Shown piece after piece: positions 45,733-54,354 of a DNA stretch of 64,000 bases. The notes beneath the pieces were generated by a model. That model had not been told where the DNA came from, did not search any database, and saw only the letters and a program-made list of their open reading frames with translations. The stretch is taken from NCBI RefSeq assembly GCF_012927325.1, contig NZ_JABBGI010000012.1, positions 1 through 64,000 of the forward strand, written 5' to 3'. The position numbers and the translations under genes are program-made. Every line of letters begins with the position of its first letter. Positions within the stretch are counted from its first letter, which is position 1. The stretch is from Chryseobacterium antibioticum (GTDB taxonomy: Bacteria; Bacteroidota; Bacteroidia; Flavobacteriales; Weeksellaceae).

Positions 45733-46146
45733 CTACAGCTCCGTTACTTTTTTTCCAATTTTATAGACAGTTCCGACGAATTTTGCGATCAGGTCATTAT
45801 TTTGATTGGTGATCTTGATGTCGTAAACGGCTGTTTTCCTGGTATCATTGACCAGAATGCTTTCTGCTCTGAAAACATCACCTTCTTTTCCGGCTTTGGT
45901 AAAATTGATGATACAGTTGAGGGCTACGGCCGCATCTCCGGTGTTGTTGGACGAAAATGCCAGTGCAGAATCTGCAAAAGCGAACGTCACACCTCCGTGA
46001 ACCGTTTTCAACCCATTAATCATCTCTTTCTTGATGGGCATTTCTATTAAGCAATAGTTTTCTTTGACTTCGATCATCTTGATATTCATCCACTGGGAAA
46101 AATAATCCTGATCGAACATATAATCTGCAACTTGTCTCGGCGTCAT
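45733..46146 (-). CDS. paaI: PaaI, hydroxyphenylacetyl-CoA thioesterase
   Basis: A 137-residue hotdog-fold thioesterase with NGLKTVHGGVTFAFADSALAFSSN, where the Asp before SAL is catalytic, and the second half of the fold (RAESILVNDTRKTAVYDIKI). PaaI removes CoA from stalled ring-hydroxylated intermediates. Cluster position and length (about 140) fit. Confidence 0.88.
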   Translation of the reverse strand: MTPRQVADYMFDQDYFSQWMNIKMIEVKENYCLIEMPIKKEMINGLKTVHGGVTFAFADSALAFSSNNTGDAAVALNCIINFTKAGKEGDVFRAESILVNDTRKTAVYDIKITNQNNDLIAKFVGTVYKIGKKVTEL

Positions 46147-46158
46147 AATTTTCTAATT

Positions 46159-46225
46159 TACCAATATAACAGTATAAAAATGTACCAATTATTGTTACAC
46201 TGTTAAATTTTTATATTGTTACATT
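46159..46225. repeat. Octamer-built palindrome between paaI and paaH
   Basis: TACCAATA, TAACAGTA, TAAAAATG, TACCAATT, then ATTGTTAC, ACTGTTAA, ATTTTTAT and ATTGTTAC. Four units inward and four inverted. The paaH stop codon TAA is the first triplet of the outer unit. Confidence 0.7.
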
Positions 46226-47352
46226 TTACGAAGTAAGGGACTTTGTCTGTACCTTTCTTCCTGATATTCTTCATAAAGGGTTTGAAGGGTTTCGGCTATT
46301 TTTGAATAACCGATTTCTTTTCCCCAGCTTAATAATCCTTTTGGATAATTTACTCCCTTCTGCATAGCCAGCTCAATGTCTTCTTCGTTAGCAACCCCTA
46401 ATCTTTTGGCTTCTACAGCTTCGTTGATCAACATTGAAATAATTCTTAAAAAGATCTGCTGATACAGTGCATCGTCTTTTTGAGCAAGAGGTTTTTCTGC
46501 CCCTTCACTGTAATCATAGAAACCTTTTCCGGTTTTTCTGCCGTGAAGTTTGGCTTCAGACATTCTTTGCTGAAGAAGAGACGGTTTGTATTTAGGGTCG
46601 TAGAAATAATCTTTGTAAACGGTAGTGGTTACGGCAAAATTAACATCAACCCCAATTAAATCCATTAATTCAAATGGTCCCATTTTGAAGTTTCCTACTG
46701 TTTTCATGGCTTCATCAACCTGTTCCGGTGTTGCGATGTTTTCTTCAACAATTCTTAATCCTTCCCCATAGAAAGGGCGGGCAATTCTGTTAACGATAAA
46801 TCCAGGAATATCTTTGGCAATCACAGGTGTTTTTCCCCAATCTTTCATAAGACTGTAGATTTTTTCCGCTAATGATTTTTCTGTTAATAAGGATGGAATA
46901 ACCTCAACTAAAGGCATCAATGGTGCCGGATTGAAAAAATGAATTCCAATGAAACGCTCCGGTTTCTTTAATTCTGCACCGAGAGAGGTGATAGAAATGG
47001 ATGAGGTATTGGAACCGATAATACAGTCTTCGGAAACATAGGTTTCCAGTTCTGTAAATACTTTGGTTTTTATGTCTTTGTTTTCGATGATGGCTTCGAT
47101 CACGAGATCGGAATCTTTCAGATCCTGTAAAGCTTCACCTTTAACGATATTGTTTCTGATTTCTGTGGCTTTTTCCTGAGAAATTTTAGCTTTATCCACT
47201 AATTTCTGAAGTGTTTTCTCTAAGCCTGATAGTGCTTTATCAATCTGCGGAGCATTTGCGTCGAATAAAACGACTTTGCATCCCGCTGTTGCAGCTACCT
47301 GAGCAATTCCTACGCCCATGGTTCCTGCCCCAATAATTCCTATATTGTTCAT
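46219..47352 (-). CDS. paaH: 3-hydroxyacyl-CoA dehydrogenase (PaaH-like)
   Basis: A 377-residue NAD-dependent dehydrogenase. It has the Rossmann motif GAGTMGVGIAQ, the catalytic His-Glu region SNTSSISITSLGAELKKPER and HFFNPAPLMPLVEVI, and the C-terminal domain. It would oxidise 3-hydroxyadipyl-CoA to 3-oxoadipyl-CoA. E. coli PaaH is longer (475); this shorter form has one dehydrogenase unit. The gene ends with ATG TAA CAAT, its stop belonging to the repeat. Confidence 0.88.
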   Translation of the reverse strand: MNNIGIIGAGTMGVGIAQVAATAGCKVVLFDANAPQIDKALSGLEKTLQKLVDKAKISQEKATEIRNNIVKGEALQDLKDSDLVIEAIIENKDIKTKVFTELETYVSEDCIIGSNTSSISITSLGAELKKPERFIGIHFFNPAPLMPLVEVIPSLLTEKSLAEKIYSLMKDWGKTPVIAKDIPGFIVNRIARPFYGEGLRIVEENIATPEQVDEAMKTVGNFKMGPFELMDLIGVDVNFAVTTTVYKDYFYDPKYKPSLLQQRMSEAKLHGRKTGKGFYDYSEGAEKPLAQKDDALYQQIFLRIISMLINEAVEAKRLGVANEEDIELAMQKGVNYPKGLLSWGKEIGYSKIAETLQTLYEEYQEERYRQSPLLRKM

Positions 47353-47370
47353 GTTCTGTATTGTGTAAAA

Positions 47371-47434
47371 TGTACAATGTAAAAAGTATGATTATGGCAA
47401 CGTACCTTGTACATTATACTTTTTACATTGTACA
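47371..47434. repeat. Perfect 19-bp inverted repeat between paaH and paaG
   Basis: TGTACAATGTAAAAAGTAT (47371-47389) is exactly inverted at 47416-47434. It shares the flavour of the octamer palindromes (ACAATGTA) but not their clean 8-base phasing. Confidence 0.7.
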
Positions 47435-47441
47435 AAATCTT

Positions 47442-48242
47442 TTATTTTCCTTTGTAGTCAGGTTTTCTTTTCTGTAAAAAGGCGTTTACCCCTTCGATGA
47501 AATCTTCTGTTTGTGCAGCTTCCTGCTGTAGATCGCCTTCCAGTTCAAGTTGCTCTTTTAATGTGTTGTTATAAGATTGAGCAAAAGCTTTTTTAGTTAA
47601 TTTAATCGCAGCTGTTGGCATATTGGACATTTTTCCAAGGATCTCCATAGATTTAGGAGCGAATTCTTCTTCTGTGAAAACTTCAGCCACTAAACCATAA
47701 GATTTAGATTCTTCAGCAGACAATCTTTTTCCTGTAAATGCTAAATAATTAGCTAGCTGTCTTCCTAATAATTTGGGAAGGAAATACGTTCCTCCCGTAT
47801 CAGGAATCAATCCGATATTAGAGAATGCCTGAGCAAAATAAGATTTGTCCACAGCTAAAACAAAGTCACAGATCAAAGCCAACATCGCCCCAGCACCTAC
47901 TGCAGGACCATTTACCAATGCCACAACAGGTTTTTTACAACGTGTGATTTCTGTTACCAAAGGATTGTAGTAATCTACTACGATTTTTCTGATGATATCG
48001 TTATCATGGTGTTCATTGCCCTGTACGAAAGCATCATCCAGATTCTGACCGGAGCAGAAAGCTCTTCCTCTTCCTGAAATTGCTACACATCTTACTGTAG
48101 GGTCTTCACTACATTCTTTTATAAAATCCTTTAGATCTGATAAAGATGGCTTTGTAAGCGCATTCATTGTTTCCGGCTGATTGAGGTAAGCAATTTTCAG
48201 TTTTCCGTCAAAATGCGTTTCAATATCGAGTTGTGTATACAT
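47442..48242 (-). CDS. paaG: Enoyl-CoA hydratase/isomerase, PaaG type
   Basis: A 266-residue crotonase-fold enzyme. The oxyanion-hole segments GRAFCSGQNLDD and NGPAVGAGAMLAL are present, and the C-terminal helix ends KRKPDYKGK. PaaG isomerises ring-1,2-epoxyphenylacetyl-CoA to oxepin-CoA. The Asp-containing SNIGLIPDTGGTYFLP segment is like PaaG. A PaaF assignment is possible, as only one crotonase is in the cluster. Confidence 0.85.
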   Translation of the reverse strand: MYTQLDIETHFDGKLKIAYLNQPETMNALTKPSLSDLKDFIKECSEDPTVRCVAISGRGRAFCSGQNLDDAFVQGNEHHDNDIIRKIVVDYYNPLVTEITRCKKPVVALVNGPAVGAGAMLALICDFVLAVDKSYFAQAFSNIGLIPDTGGTYFLPKLLGRQLANYLAFTGKRLSAEESKSYGLVAEVFTEEEFAPKSMEILGKMSNMPTAAIKLTKKAFAQSYNNTLKEQLELEGDLQQEAAQTEDFIEGVNAFLQKRKPDYKGK

Positions 48243-48299
48243 GGTTTTAAATTAAAAAATTAAATGATTAAAGAATTAAAAAATTACACTGCTCTAATT

Positions 48300-48436
48300 T
48301 AACAATATAAAATAATGTGGCAATCTGTCTTACGTAACAATCTAACAGATTAACGATGCAGCAAATAATTTAACAATTTATCAGTTTACCAATGTAACAA
48401 TTATTTTGGCATTGGTAAACTGATTCATTGTTACAT
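48300..48436. repeat. Extended octamer array with 15-bp palindrome
   Basis: Degenerate units (TAACAATA, TGGCAATC, TAACAATC, TAACAGAT, TAACGATG) lead to a clean palindrome in which ATCAGTTTACCAATG (48380-48394) is exactly inverted at 48410-48424. It is longer than the other copies, as if two elements were joined. Confidence 0.65.
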
Positions 48437-48519
48437 TAAATACCCAGTTTCGCAACATTGATCACCAGAATTTCGGGATCGGGAACCAGCGATAGTATGT
48501 TTAAAATATTTTCTTGCAT
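48436..48519 (-). pseudogene. Truncated copy of the paaD 5' end
   Basis: An ATG at 48519 opens a 27-residue frame containing LVPDPEILVINVAKLGI, almost the same as LVPDPEIPVINVVELGI of the real PaaD. The nucleotide match is strong over about 35 bases. It ends in a TAA supplied by the abutting palindrome, so the copy was cut at a repeat boundary. Not functional as PaaD. Confidence 0.75.
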
Positions 48520-48554
48520 GTTTGTTTATCTAAAAGAAAATATCATTTAGCCCA

Positions 48555-50312
48555 TTAAATAAGTACGTTGTTATAAAAATTTTCGTGAAAAATTGTACCG
48601 ACAGCTTGATCAAGAATCGCCTCAATTGATGCATTATAAATCAAATTATCTTTAACTAGGACCTTTTTAGTTCTTATATAAAGTCCTCGTTCAACATTTT
48701 CAATAGTATTAGCAGTAACGCTCACAACATTATCAAGTGAAGTACCTGTATTTATAATAATTCCGTATCCTTTATTATTACTTGATATAAAATTGTTATT
48801 AATGAGTACTCTTCCCATAAATTTAGAATCTACATCCAAACCATTTATCTGAACCCCTACAAACCCATTAAAATTGAGTTCTGGTCTTCCATTAAGATGA
48901 TTATCATTGATATAAATTTTTTCTATTTTTTTAGGTTCAAGTGGAGTATTATTAAATCCTGTTTTAAATCCTTCTACATTAATACCAATTCCTATAAGGT
49001 TAAAACCCTGATTATTATTAATTGATACCACACTTACATCACCATGAATTTTGATTCCATATCTTAAATTATACATTTTATTATTTGAAATCTCAATGTT
49101 TTCTGCTGCACAAAAAGGAGAAAGCCCTAGCACTGCAATACCATGACTTAATTCTGTTGCTGCATCCAGAATATTGTTATGAATACTTATATTCTTAAAT
49201 TTCGTTTGATTATATTTTGCTTCTTCCCTTGAAGCAGCCATAATCATTCCGTCCTGATCAGCAATCAACTGATGGATAATGTTATTACATATAATTCCAT
49301 TTTCTCTGGTTCCATCAAATCTAATAGCTCCCCATGTCAAGTTTTTAAATATATTATTAGAAACAATAAAATTATTCACATTATCATAGAAATCTATTGC
49401 ATAGAGTCTGTGTACTCCAGTATGGTTTCTTCCACAATATTCAAAGAAGTTATTGTTTATGAGTACGGATCCTTTTTCTCCCAGCTCAAAAGCAAAAATA
49501 GCAACTACCCCATGATCCGGATTATGATTTTCTGCATTTTTGAACGCATTATTTTCCAAAATTACCTTTGCGAAAGGACATTGTGCAACAACTAAATGTT
49601 CCATCACATAAATTTGCTCTTGAACATTACTTTCGAAAAGGTTATTATTAACATTTATATTTCCATAACAGGAGAAAATACGTACAGCTCGATTATATAA
49701 ATCAAAAAAGTGACAATTTATAATTTCTATATTACTTGATGTGGTAAAAAACATACCTCCATTGTATTCTTTTTGAGCAGCATCATCTGCGGCACTATAA
49801 GTAATTAAATTACTCTTATTCTGATCGAATCTAAGTCCTTCTATGATAACATTATGACAATTAGTAAAGCTAAAATAAAATCCTTCAAGACGATCTTGGT
49901 CCTTTTTATCTGATTTTATTAATGTATGCTGCCTATCTCCTAAAAGTTTAAAACATGAAATACCTGCAAAATTTAATTGTTCATTAACAATGTACTCTTT
50001 TGCATCAAATCTTAAAATCGCTCCCAAATATCCCGCGGTATTGATCGCTTTAGTTAGCATGACTTTATCTCCGGTCCCATTTGTTAAATCAGTGGGATAA
50101 CTACATCTATACCACTCTATATTAATGGTATTCTCTGTATAAATGGCTTTATAATATTTCCCATTTTCAGTAATTAAAACAACTCCATCTACCAAGCTTG
50201 GATCCAAATCTATTTCCTGATAACGGATAACTTCTCCGGTATTGTGAAATGTTTTAATAATATTGGATTCCTGACATGTTGATGGAAATTTCTGGCTGTT
50301 GCAATTTGTCAT
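48555..50312 (-). CDS. Right-handed parallel beta-helix protein
   Basis: A 585-residue protein made mostly of beta-helix turns with Asn ladders (SNNIFKN, NNNFFEYCG, ISIHNNILDAA, VSVTANTIENVERGL), from about residue 110 to the end. Its start, GDKVMLTKAINTAGYLGAILRF, resembles the head of tailspike-type proteins. Such folds occur in pectate lyases, NosD-like proteins and phage tailspikes. No signal peptide or T9SS domain is seen. It separates paaD from paaG and is not a paa gene, so it was probably inserted. Confidence 0.75.
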   Translation of the reverse strand: MTNCNSQKFPSTCQESNIIKTFHNTGEVIRYQEIDLDPSLVDGVVLITENGKYYKAIYTENTINIEWYRCSYPTDLTNGTGDKVMLTKAINTAGYLGAILRFDAKEYIVNEQLNFAGISCFKLLGDRQHTLIKSDKKDQDRLEGFYFSFTNCHNVIIEGLRFDQNKSNLITYSAADDAAQKEYNGGMFFTTSSNIEIINCHFFDLYNRAVRIFSCYGNINVNNNLFESNVQEQIYVMEHLVVAQCPFAKVILENNAFKNAENHNPDHGVVAIFAFELGEKGSVLINNNFFEYCGRNHTGVHRLYAIDFYDNVNNFIVSNNIFKNLTWGAIRFDGTRENGIICNNIIHQLIADQDGMIMAASREEAKYNQTKFKNISIHNNILDAATELSHGIAVLGLSPFCAAENIEISNNKMYNLRYGIKIHGDVSVVSINNNQGFNLIGIGINVEGFKTGFNNTPLEPKKIEKIYINDNHLNGRPELNFNGFVGVQINGLDVDSKFMGRVLINNNFISSNNKGYGIIINTGTSLDNVVSVTANTIENVERGLYIRTKKVLVKDNLIYNASIEAILDQAVGTIFHENFYNNVLI

Positions 50313-50459
50313 AATAAATGTGTTGTGTTGATTATTTTAAATAAGATCATTAAAAAATGATACTGAAGCAAAACTAAGCGCTGCTAACGACAAAACTTGT
50401 CGTATCATTTTGTTATTTACATCATGAAGTCATTTATTTTGAAAATGACTTCTTACTAT

Positions 50460-50924
50460 TTAATGACATTTAAAATAATCAAACGGCTCCAGACAGTCTA
50501 AGCATTGATAAGAGGCTTTACACAAGGTAGATCCGAATCTACTGATCTGTTTTGAATTCATAGAGCCACAACGCGGACATTTTTTCGGTTTCCCAATGTG
50601 ATGTTCGTCTGCTCCTTTTTCAGGAGGTGTGATTCCGTAAACACGAAGTTTTTCTCTCGCTTCATCTGTTAACCAATCTGTTGTCCATATGGGAAACATT
50701 TTGGTTACTACTTTGGCATCCCAGCCGTGTTCCTTCATCAATTTTACAATGTCTTCCTCAATAGTGAACATGGCAGGACAGGCAGAATAAGTTGGCGTAA
50801 TCGTTACTTCACAAGTATTCTCGCCAGTCACTTTTGCCTCTCTTACAATACCTAATTCCACAACATTGATCACCGGAATTTCGGGATCGGGAACTAATTC
50901 TAATATTTCTAAGGGATTTTTCAT
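50460..50924 (-). CDS. paaD: PaaD, phenylacetyl-CoA epoxidase assembly subunit
   Basis: A 154-residue MIP18/DUF59 protein with a C-terminal zinc-ribbon (CPRCGSMNSKQISRFGSTLC, then CLDC). It begins with the DUF59 motif LVPDPEIPVINVVELGIV and contains TPTYSACPAMFTIEEDI. PaaD supports iron-cluster assembly of the PaaABC(E) complex. I take the ATG at 50924 (MKNPLEILEL); the upstream ATG at 50948 adds 8 residues. Its own 5' end is duplicated as a remnant at 48436. Confidence 0.92.
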   Translation of the reverse strand: MKNPLEILELVPDPEIPVINVVELGIVREAKVTGENTCEVTITPTYSACPAMFTIEEDIVKLMKEHGWDAKVVTKMFPIWTTDWLTDEAREKLRVYGITPPEKGADEHHIGKPKKCPRCGSMNSKQISRFGSTLCKASYQCLDCLEPFDYFKCH

Positions 50925-50930
50925 TTTTAA

Positions 50931-51002
50931 AATGTAACAATTTATCAATCTAACAGTCTAGCAATTAATTGTTACATTGTTAAACTGCTAGATTGTTACA
51001 TT
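50931..51002. repeat. 72-base octamer-built palindrome between paaD and paaC
   Basis: The clearest copy: 36 bases and their inverse. The left arm is TAACAATT, TATCAATC, TAACAGTC, TAGCAATT; the right arm is AATTGTTA, CATTGTTA, AACTGCTA, GATTGTTA. About 28 of 36 positions pair. Confidence 0.75.
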
Positions 51003-51007
51003 TAGAA

Positions 51008-51757
51008 TTACCACGTACATCCCGGATATGCTCTCTGCATATACTGAAGCTCGCAGAGGATAAATCCGAAATATTCTGTATGATATCCTGTTCTTGATTT
51101 TGGCTGCATGAAAGGATTTGCCGGATATTCCAGTCTATATTCTGCAAAATCTTTTTCTGTGATGGCTACAAAGTCTTTGTATAGTTCGTCCACATTCGGA
51201 GCGATGTTTAATGCTATCAGATCATCCTCTCCTTCCACTTTGGCAAATAATCCTTTTGTGTATTCCCAAATATTGTCAAGAGATTTCACCAAACGTTCAC
51301 GGCTTTCTTCTGTTCCCTGAGCGAAAATTTTCATCCAGGAAGAAGTGTGTGTATAGTGATACCTCACTTCTTTTAAAGATTTCTGAGCCAAAGCAGAAAG
51401 TTCTTCGTCTGCTGAATTTGATAATGCTTCGTACATCAATTTCTGATATACGGAGAATACATATACTTTAAGAATAGTTTGCGCGTAATCTTCATTCGGA
51501 AGTTCAACCCAATGTGCGTTTACATATTCGTGCTCGTATCTTAAGAAGGCTAAATCATCTTCGCTTTTACCGTTATCCGCCACTCTTGATGCATACACAT
51601 AAAAGTTATTGGCCTGACCAAGTTCATCCAGTGCGATGTTTGTCAATGCAATATCTTCCTCTAAATAAGGACCTTCACCACACCATGCAGACAGTCTTTG
51701 TCCCATGATGAAGCTGTCATCAGCAAACTTTAATAAATAATTATATAATGGGTTCAT
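51008..51757 (-). CDS. paaC: PaaC, phenylacetyl-CoA 1,2-epoxidase structural subunit
   Basis: A 249-residue all-helical ferritin-like protein. It carries the PaaC motif EDIALTNIALDELGQANNFY and HYTHTSSWMKIFAQGTEESRERL, with length near the E. coli protein (248). It pairs with PaaA in the epoxidase and stabilises it; it lacks a working diiron site. Order paaA-paaB-paaC-paaD is kept on this strand. Confidence 0.95.
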   Translation of the reverse strand: MNPLYNYLLKFADDSFIMGQRLSAWCGEGPYLEEDIALTNIALDELGQANNFYVYASRVADNGKSEDDLAFLRYEHEYVNAHWVELPNEDYAQTILKVYVFSVYQKLMYEALSNSADEELSALAQKSLKEVRYHYTHTSSWMKIFAQGTEESRERLVKSLDNIWEYTKGLFAKVEGEDDLIALNIAPNVDELYKDFVAITEKDFAEYRLEYPANPFMQPKSRTGYHTEYFGFILCELQYMQRAYPGCTW

Positions 51758-51842
51758 TGTTTAATAGATTTAAAGACGAAGAGACAAGAGATAAAGAGAT
51801 TTTAAAGTCTCATATCTACGGTCTATTAATCTTGTGTCTTAA

Positions 51843-52124
51843 TTACATGTTTTTTACATCATTAGGAATATCGTAGAATGTCGGGTGACGGTATAATTTG
51901 TCATCTGCCGGATCAAAGAAAGCTTCCTTGTCTACTCCTTCTGAAGTCACAATATATTTACTTGGAACTACCCAAACAGAAGTTCCTTCTTTTCTTCTTG
52001 TGTAAACGTCTCTTGCATTCTGCAAAGCCATTTCTGCGGTTGGCGCCTGTACTATTCCTACGTGTTTGTGAGATAATCCCGGTTTAGTCTGAATAAACAC
52101 TTCCCACATATCTAAATTTGCCAT
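51843..52124 (-). CDS. paaB: PaaB, epoxidase bridging subunit
   Basis: A 93-residue protein matching PaaB in length and sequence: WEVFIQTKPGLSHKHVGIVQ at the start, then DVYTRRKEGTSVWVVPSKYI. PaaB links the PaaAC dimers in the epoxidase complex. It sits between paaC and paaA. Confidence 0.95.
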   Translation of the reverse strand: MANLDMWEVFIQTKPGLSHKHVGIVQAPTAEMALQNARDVYTRRKEGTSVWVVPSKYIVTSEGVDKEAFFDPADDKLYRHPTFYDIPNDVKNM

Positions 52125-52138
52125 AATTAAAATTAATT

Positions 52139-52240
52139 TAACAATGTATCAATCTAACCATTTACCAATGATGAGATTCTTCGTTTTGCTCAAAATGATA
52201 AATTGATTGTTACATTTTTATATTGGTATATTGTTACATT
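52139..52240. repeat. Octamer-built palindrome with an inserted centre, between paaB and paaA
   Basis: TAACAATG, TATCAATC, TAACCATT, TACCAATG on one side and ATTGTTAC, ATTTTTAT, ATTGGTAT, ATTGTTAC on the other, separated by about 35 unrelated bases. The paaA stop TAA belongs to the outer unit. Confidence 0.65.
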
Positions 52241-53172
52241 GAAATTTTTTCCTGTTTCTCTGCAAAAGCTATCGCTGCTTCTTTTACCCAAAGGTTTTCC
52301 TGCTGCGCTTTTACTTTGGTCTGTAATCTTTTCTTATTACAAGGTCCGTTTCCTTTTAAGATTTCCATGAATTCATCCCATGGAAGTTCTCCGAAATCGT
52401 AATGCTGTCTTTCCTCATTCCATTTAAGATCTTTATCCGGCATGGTTAATCCTAAAAATTCAGCCTGAGAAACCGTAACGTCAATAAATCTCTGGCGAAG
52501 GCTGTCGTTACTCTCTCTTTTTACTCTGTAATTCATAGAGATTTTAGAGTTGGGTGAGCTGTCGTCATTCGGGCCAAACATCATTAAAGCCGGCCACCAG
52601 AAACGATTTAACGAAGCCTGAGCCATTTCTTTCTGTTGTTTTGTTCCACGGCAAAGCGCCATCAGAATTTCGTAGCCCTGTCTTTGGTGGAAAGATTCTT
52701 CTTTACAGATTTTCACCATCGCTCTTGAATAAGGACCGTAAGAATTCCCCATCAACATGACCTGATTCATAATCGCTGCACCATCAACCAACCAACCGAT
52801 GGCACCGATATCTGCCCAACTCAATGTCGGATAGTTGAAAATACTTGAGTATTTCGCTTTTCCTTCCAACATATCATCATAGGTCGCGTCTCTGTCCGCT
52901 CTGATGGTTCCGTTTCCTAAAGTTTCGGTTGCAGAATACAGATATAAACCGTGACCTGCTTCATCCTGAACTTTAGCTAAAAGAGCCATTTTTCTTCTCA
53001 ATGAGGGTGCTCTTGAGATCCAATTGGCTTCCGGCAACATTCCAACAATCTCAGAATGCGCGTGCTGTGAAATCTGGCGAACCAACAGTTTTCTGTAATC
53101 ATCGGGCATTACATCCTTTGGTTCTACTTTATTTTCGTCGTGTACGTACTGTACAAATTTTTCTAAATCCAT
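52234..53172 (-). CDS. paaA: PaaA, catalytic subunit of phenylacetyl-CoA 1,2-epoxidase
   Basis: A 312-residue ferritin-like oxygenase subunit. The diiron motifs are visible as [13 protein letters not shown] (ExxH) and [14 protein letters not shown] (ExxH), with earlier acidic and His ligands (HAHSEIVG). I place the start at the ATG at 53172 ([10 protein letters not shown]), as the ORF extension upstream overlaps no family homology. The final codons are ATG TAA, the stop given by the repeat element. Confidence 0.95.
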   Translation of the reverse strand: MDLEKFVQYVHDENKVEPKDVMPDDYRKLLVRQISQHAHSEIVGMLPEANWISRAPSLRRKMALLAKVQDEAGHGLYLYSATETLGNGTIRADRDATYDDMLEGKAKYSSIFNYPTLSWADIGAIGWLVDGAAIMNQVMLMGNSYGPYSRAMVKICKEESFHQRQGYEILMALCRGTKQQKEMAQASLNRFWWPALMMFGPNDDSSPNSKISMNYRVKRESNDSLRQRFIDVTVSQAEFLGLTMPDKDLKWNEERQHYDFGELPWDEFMEILKGNGPCNKKRLQTKVKAQQENLWVKEAAIAFAEKQEKISM

Positions 53173-53195
53173 GATTAAAATTTTACAAATTTTAA

Positions 53196-53266
53196 AATGT
53201 AACAATATATCAATCTAACAGTCTAGCAATAATTGGTACATTGATAAACTGGTAAATTGTTACATT
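53196..53266. repeat. 71-base octamer-built palindrome between paaA and paaE
   Basis: TAACAATA, TATCAATC, TAACAGTC, TAGCAATA, then ATTGGTAC, ATTGATAA, ACTGGTAA and ATTGTTAC. The left half is almost the same as the left half of the copy at 50931. Confidence 0.75.
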
Positions 53267-53268
53267 AA

Positions 53269-54354
53269 TTATACGTCATAATTAAGCATCACCACATTCG
53301 TAGTCGGGTGACATTGACATGTCAGAACGTAACCTCTGGCTACTTCGTCCTCGGTAAGCGCGAAATTTTTCTCCATGAAAACTTCTCCTTCCAAAACCTG
53401 CGCTTTACACGTACAACAAACTCCTCCTTTGCAAGCAAAAGGTACCGGAAGATTGTCTTTCAATGCTTTATCTAAGATACTCTCTTTTTTAGAATTAAGG
53501 TGGAACGAATATTCATCATCGTCAATAATGACCGTTACCATACTCTCCAAATTGGCAATGGCCTTAAATTCATCACTCATTTCTTCAGAATTCTCTTCGT
53601 CAGGAGCTGTGAAATATTCAAATAGAACCTGAATGGCAGGTACTTTTTTATCTTTCTTTAAATAATCAGAAATACCTTTAATCATTTCTGCAGGTCCGCA
53701 GATGAAATAAGTGGATTCTTTTACATCAATGTCTGTATATCTTTCAAATAACTGCTCCAGTTTCTCAGCAGAAATTCTTCCTTCAAATACAGGATCTTCA
53801 TGCTTTTCACGGCTCACTAAATAAATCACTTTCAATCTCCCTTTGAAGTGCTCTACCAACTTATCAATCTCAGCTCTTTTCATCACATGATTCATGCTTT
53901 TGTTGCTGTAGAAAAGATAAGCGCAGCTGTTTGGCTCCTGATAAAGACTTTCCTTAATGTTTGATAAAACAGGGCTAATTCCACTTCCTGCCGCTAAACC
54001 TACGTAGGTTTTCACATTGGTAGGATGATAAGAAGTATTGAATCCCCCCATTGGAGGCATTACTTCCAGCACCTCGTCCATATGAAGATGCTCATTGAAG
54101 TATCCGGAAACTTTACCACCTTCCAAAAGCTTTACCAGTACTTCCAGTGTATTGCTTTTTTCGCTTGGAGCGTTGCAGATAGAATAAGAACGTCTTTCTT
54201 CATTCCCGTTGATCATCATACGGAAATTAAGATACTGCCCCTGCTTGAACCTGAATTTATCCTTCAGTTCCTCAGGAACTTCTACTGCTACGTTCACCGC
54301 ATCAGGAGTGTCTTTCTGAACTCTTACCGTTTTAAGTTTATAAAATGAATTCAT
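53269..54354 (-). CDS. paaE: PaaE, epoxidase reductase subunit
   Basis: A 361-residue NADPH-dependent reductase that feeds electrons to PaaA. The FAD domain has RRSYSICNAPSE, the NAD domain GLAAGSGISPVLSNIKE and CGPAEMI, and the C-terminal 2Fe-2S ferredoxin has CKGGVCCTCKAQ with a late C (TCQCHP). It overlaps paaK by TAATG (stop of paaK inside the paaE start), so translation is coupled. Confidence 0.94.
   Translation of the reverse strand: MNSFYKLKTVRVQKDTPDAVNVAVEVPEELKDKFRFKQGQYLNFRMMINGNEERRSYSICNAPSEKSNTLEVLVKLLEGGKVSGYFNEHLHMDEVLEVMPPMGGFNTSYHPTNVKTYVGLAAGSGISPVLSNIKESLYQEPNSCAYLFYSNKSMNHVMKRAEIDKLVEHFKGRLKVIYLVSREKHEDPVFEGRISAEKLEQLFERYTDIDVKESTYFICGPAEMIKGISDYLKKDKKVPAIQVLFEYFTAPDEENSEEMSDEFKAIANLESMVTVIIDDDEYSFHLNSKKESILDKALKDNLPVPFACKGGVCCTCKAQVLEGEVFMEKNFALTEDEVARGYVLTCQCHPTTNVVMLNYDV

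Larger units (their letters stand above)
48243..48554. other. Intergenic region with repeat and paaD remnant
   Basis: The gap holds degenerate and clean octamer units (48300-48436), a 15-bp inverted repeat, a truncated copy of the paaD 5' end (48436-48519) and an AT-rich strip near 48243-48300. It contains no full gene. Confidence 0.6.

Noticed and set aside
50426..50452. Inverted repeat GAAGTCATT/AATGACTTC after paaD
   Set aside because: It has no T-run on the minus strand, so I do not call it a terminator.
43922..53266. CRISPR array in the paa gaps
   Set aside because: The repeats are 8-base units in palindromes without unique spacers of constant length and there are no cas genes.
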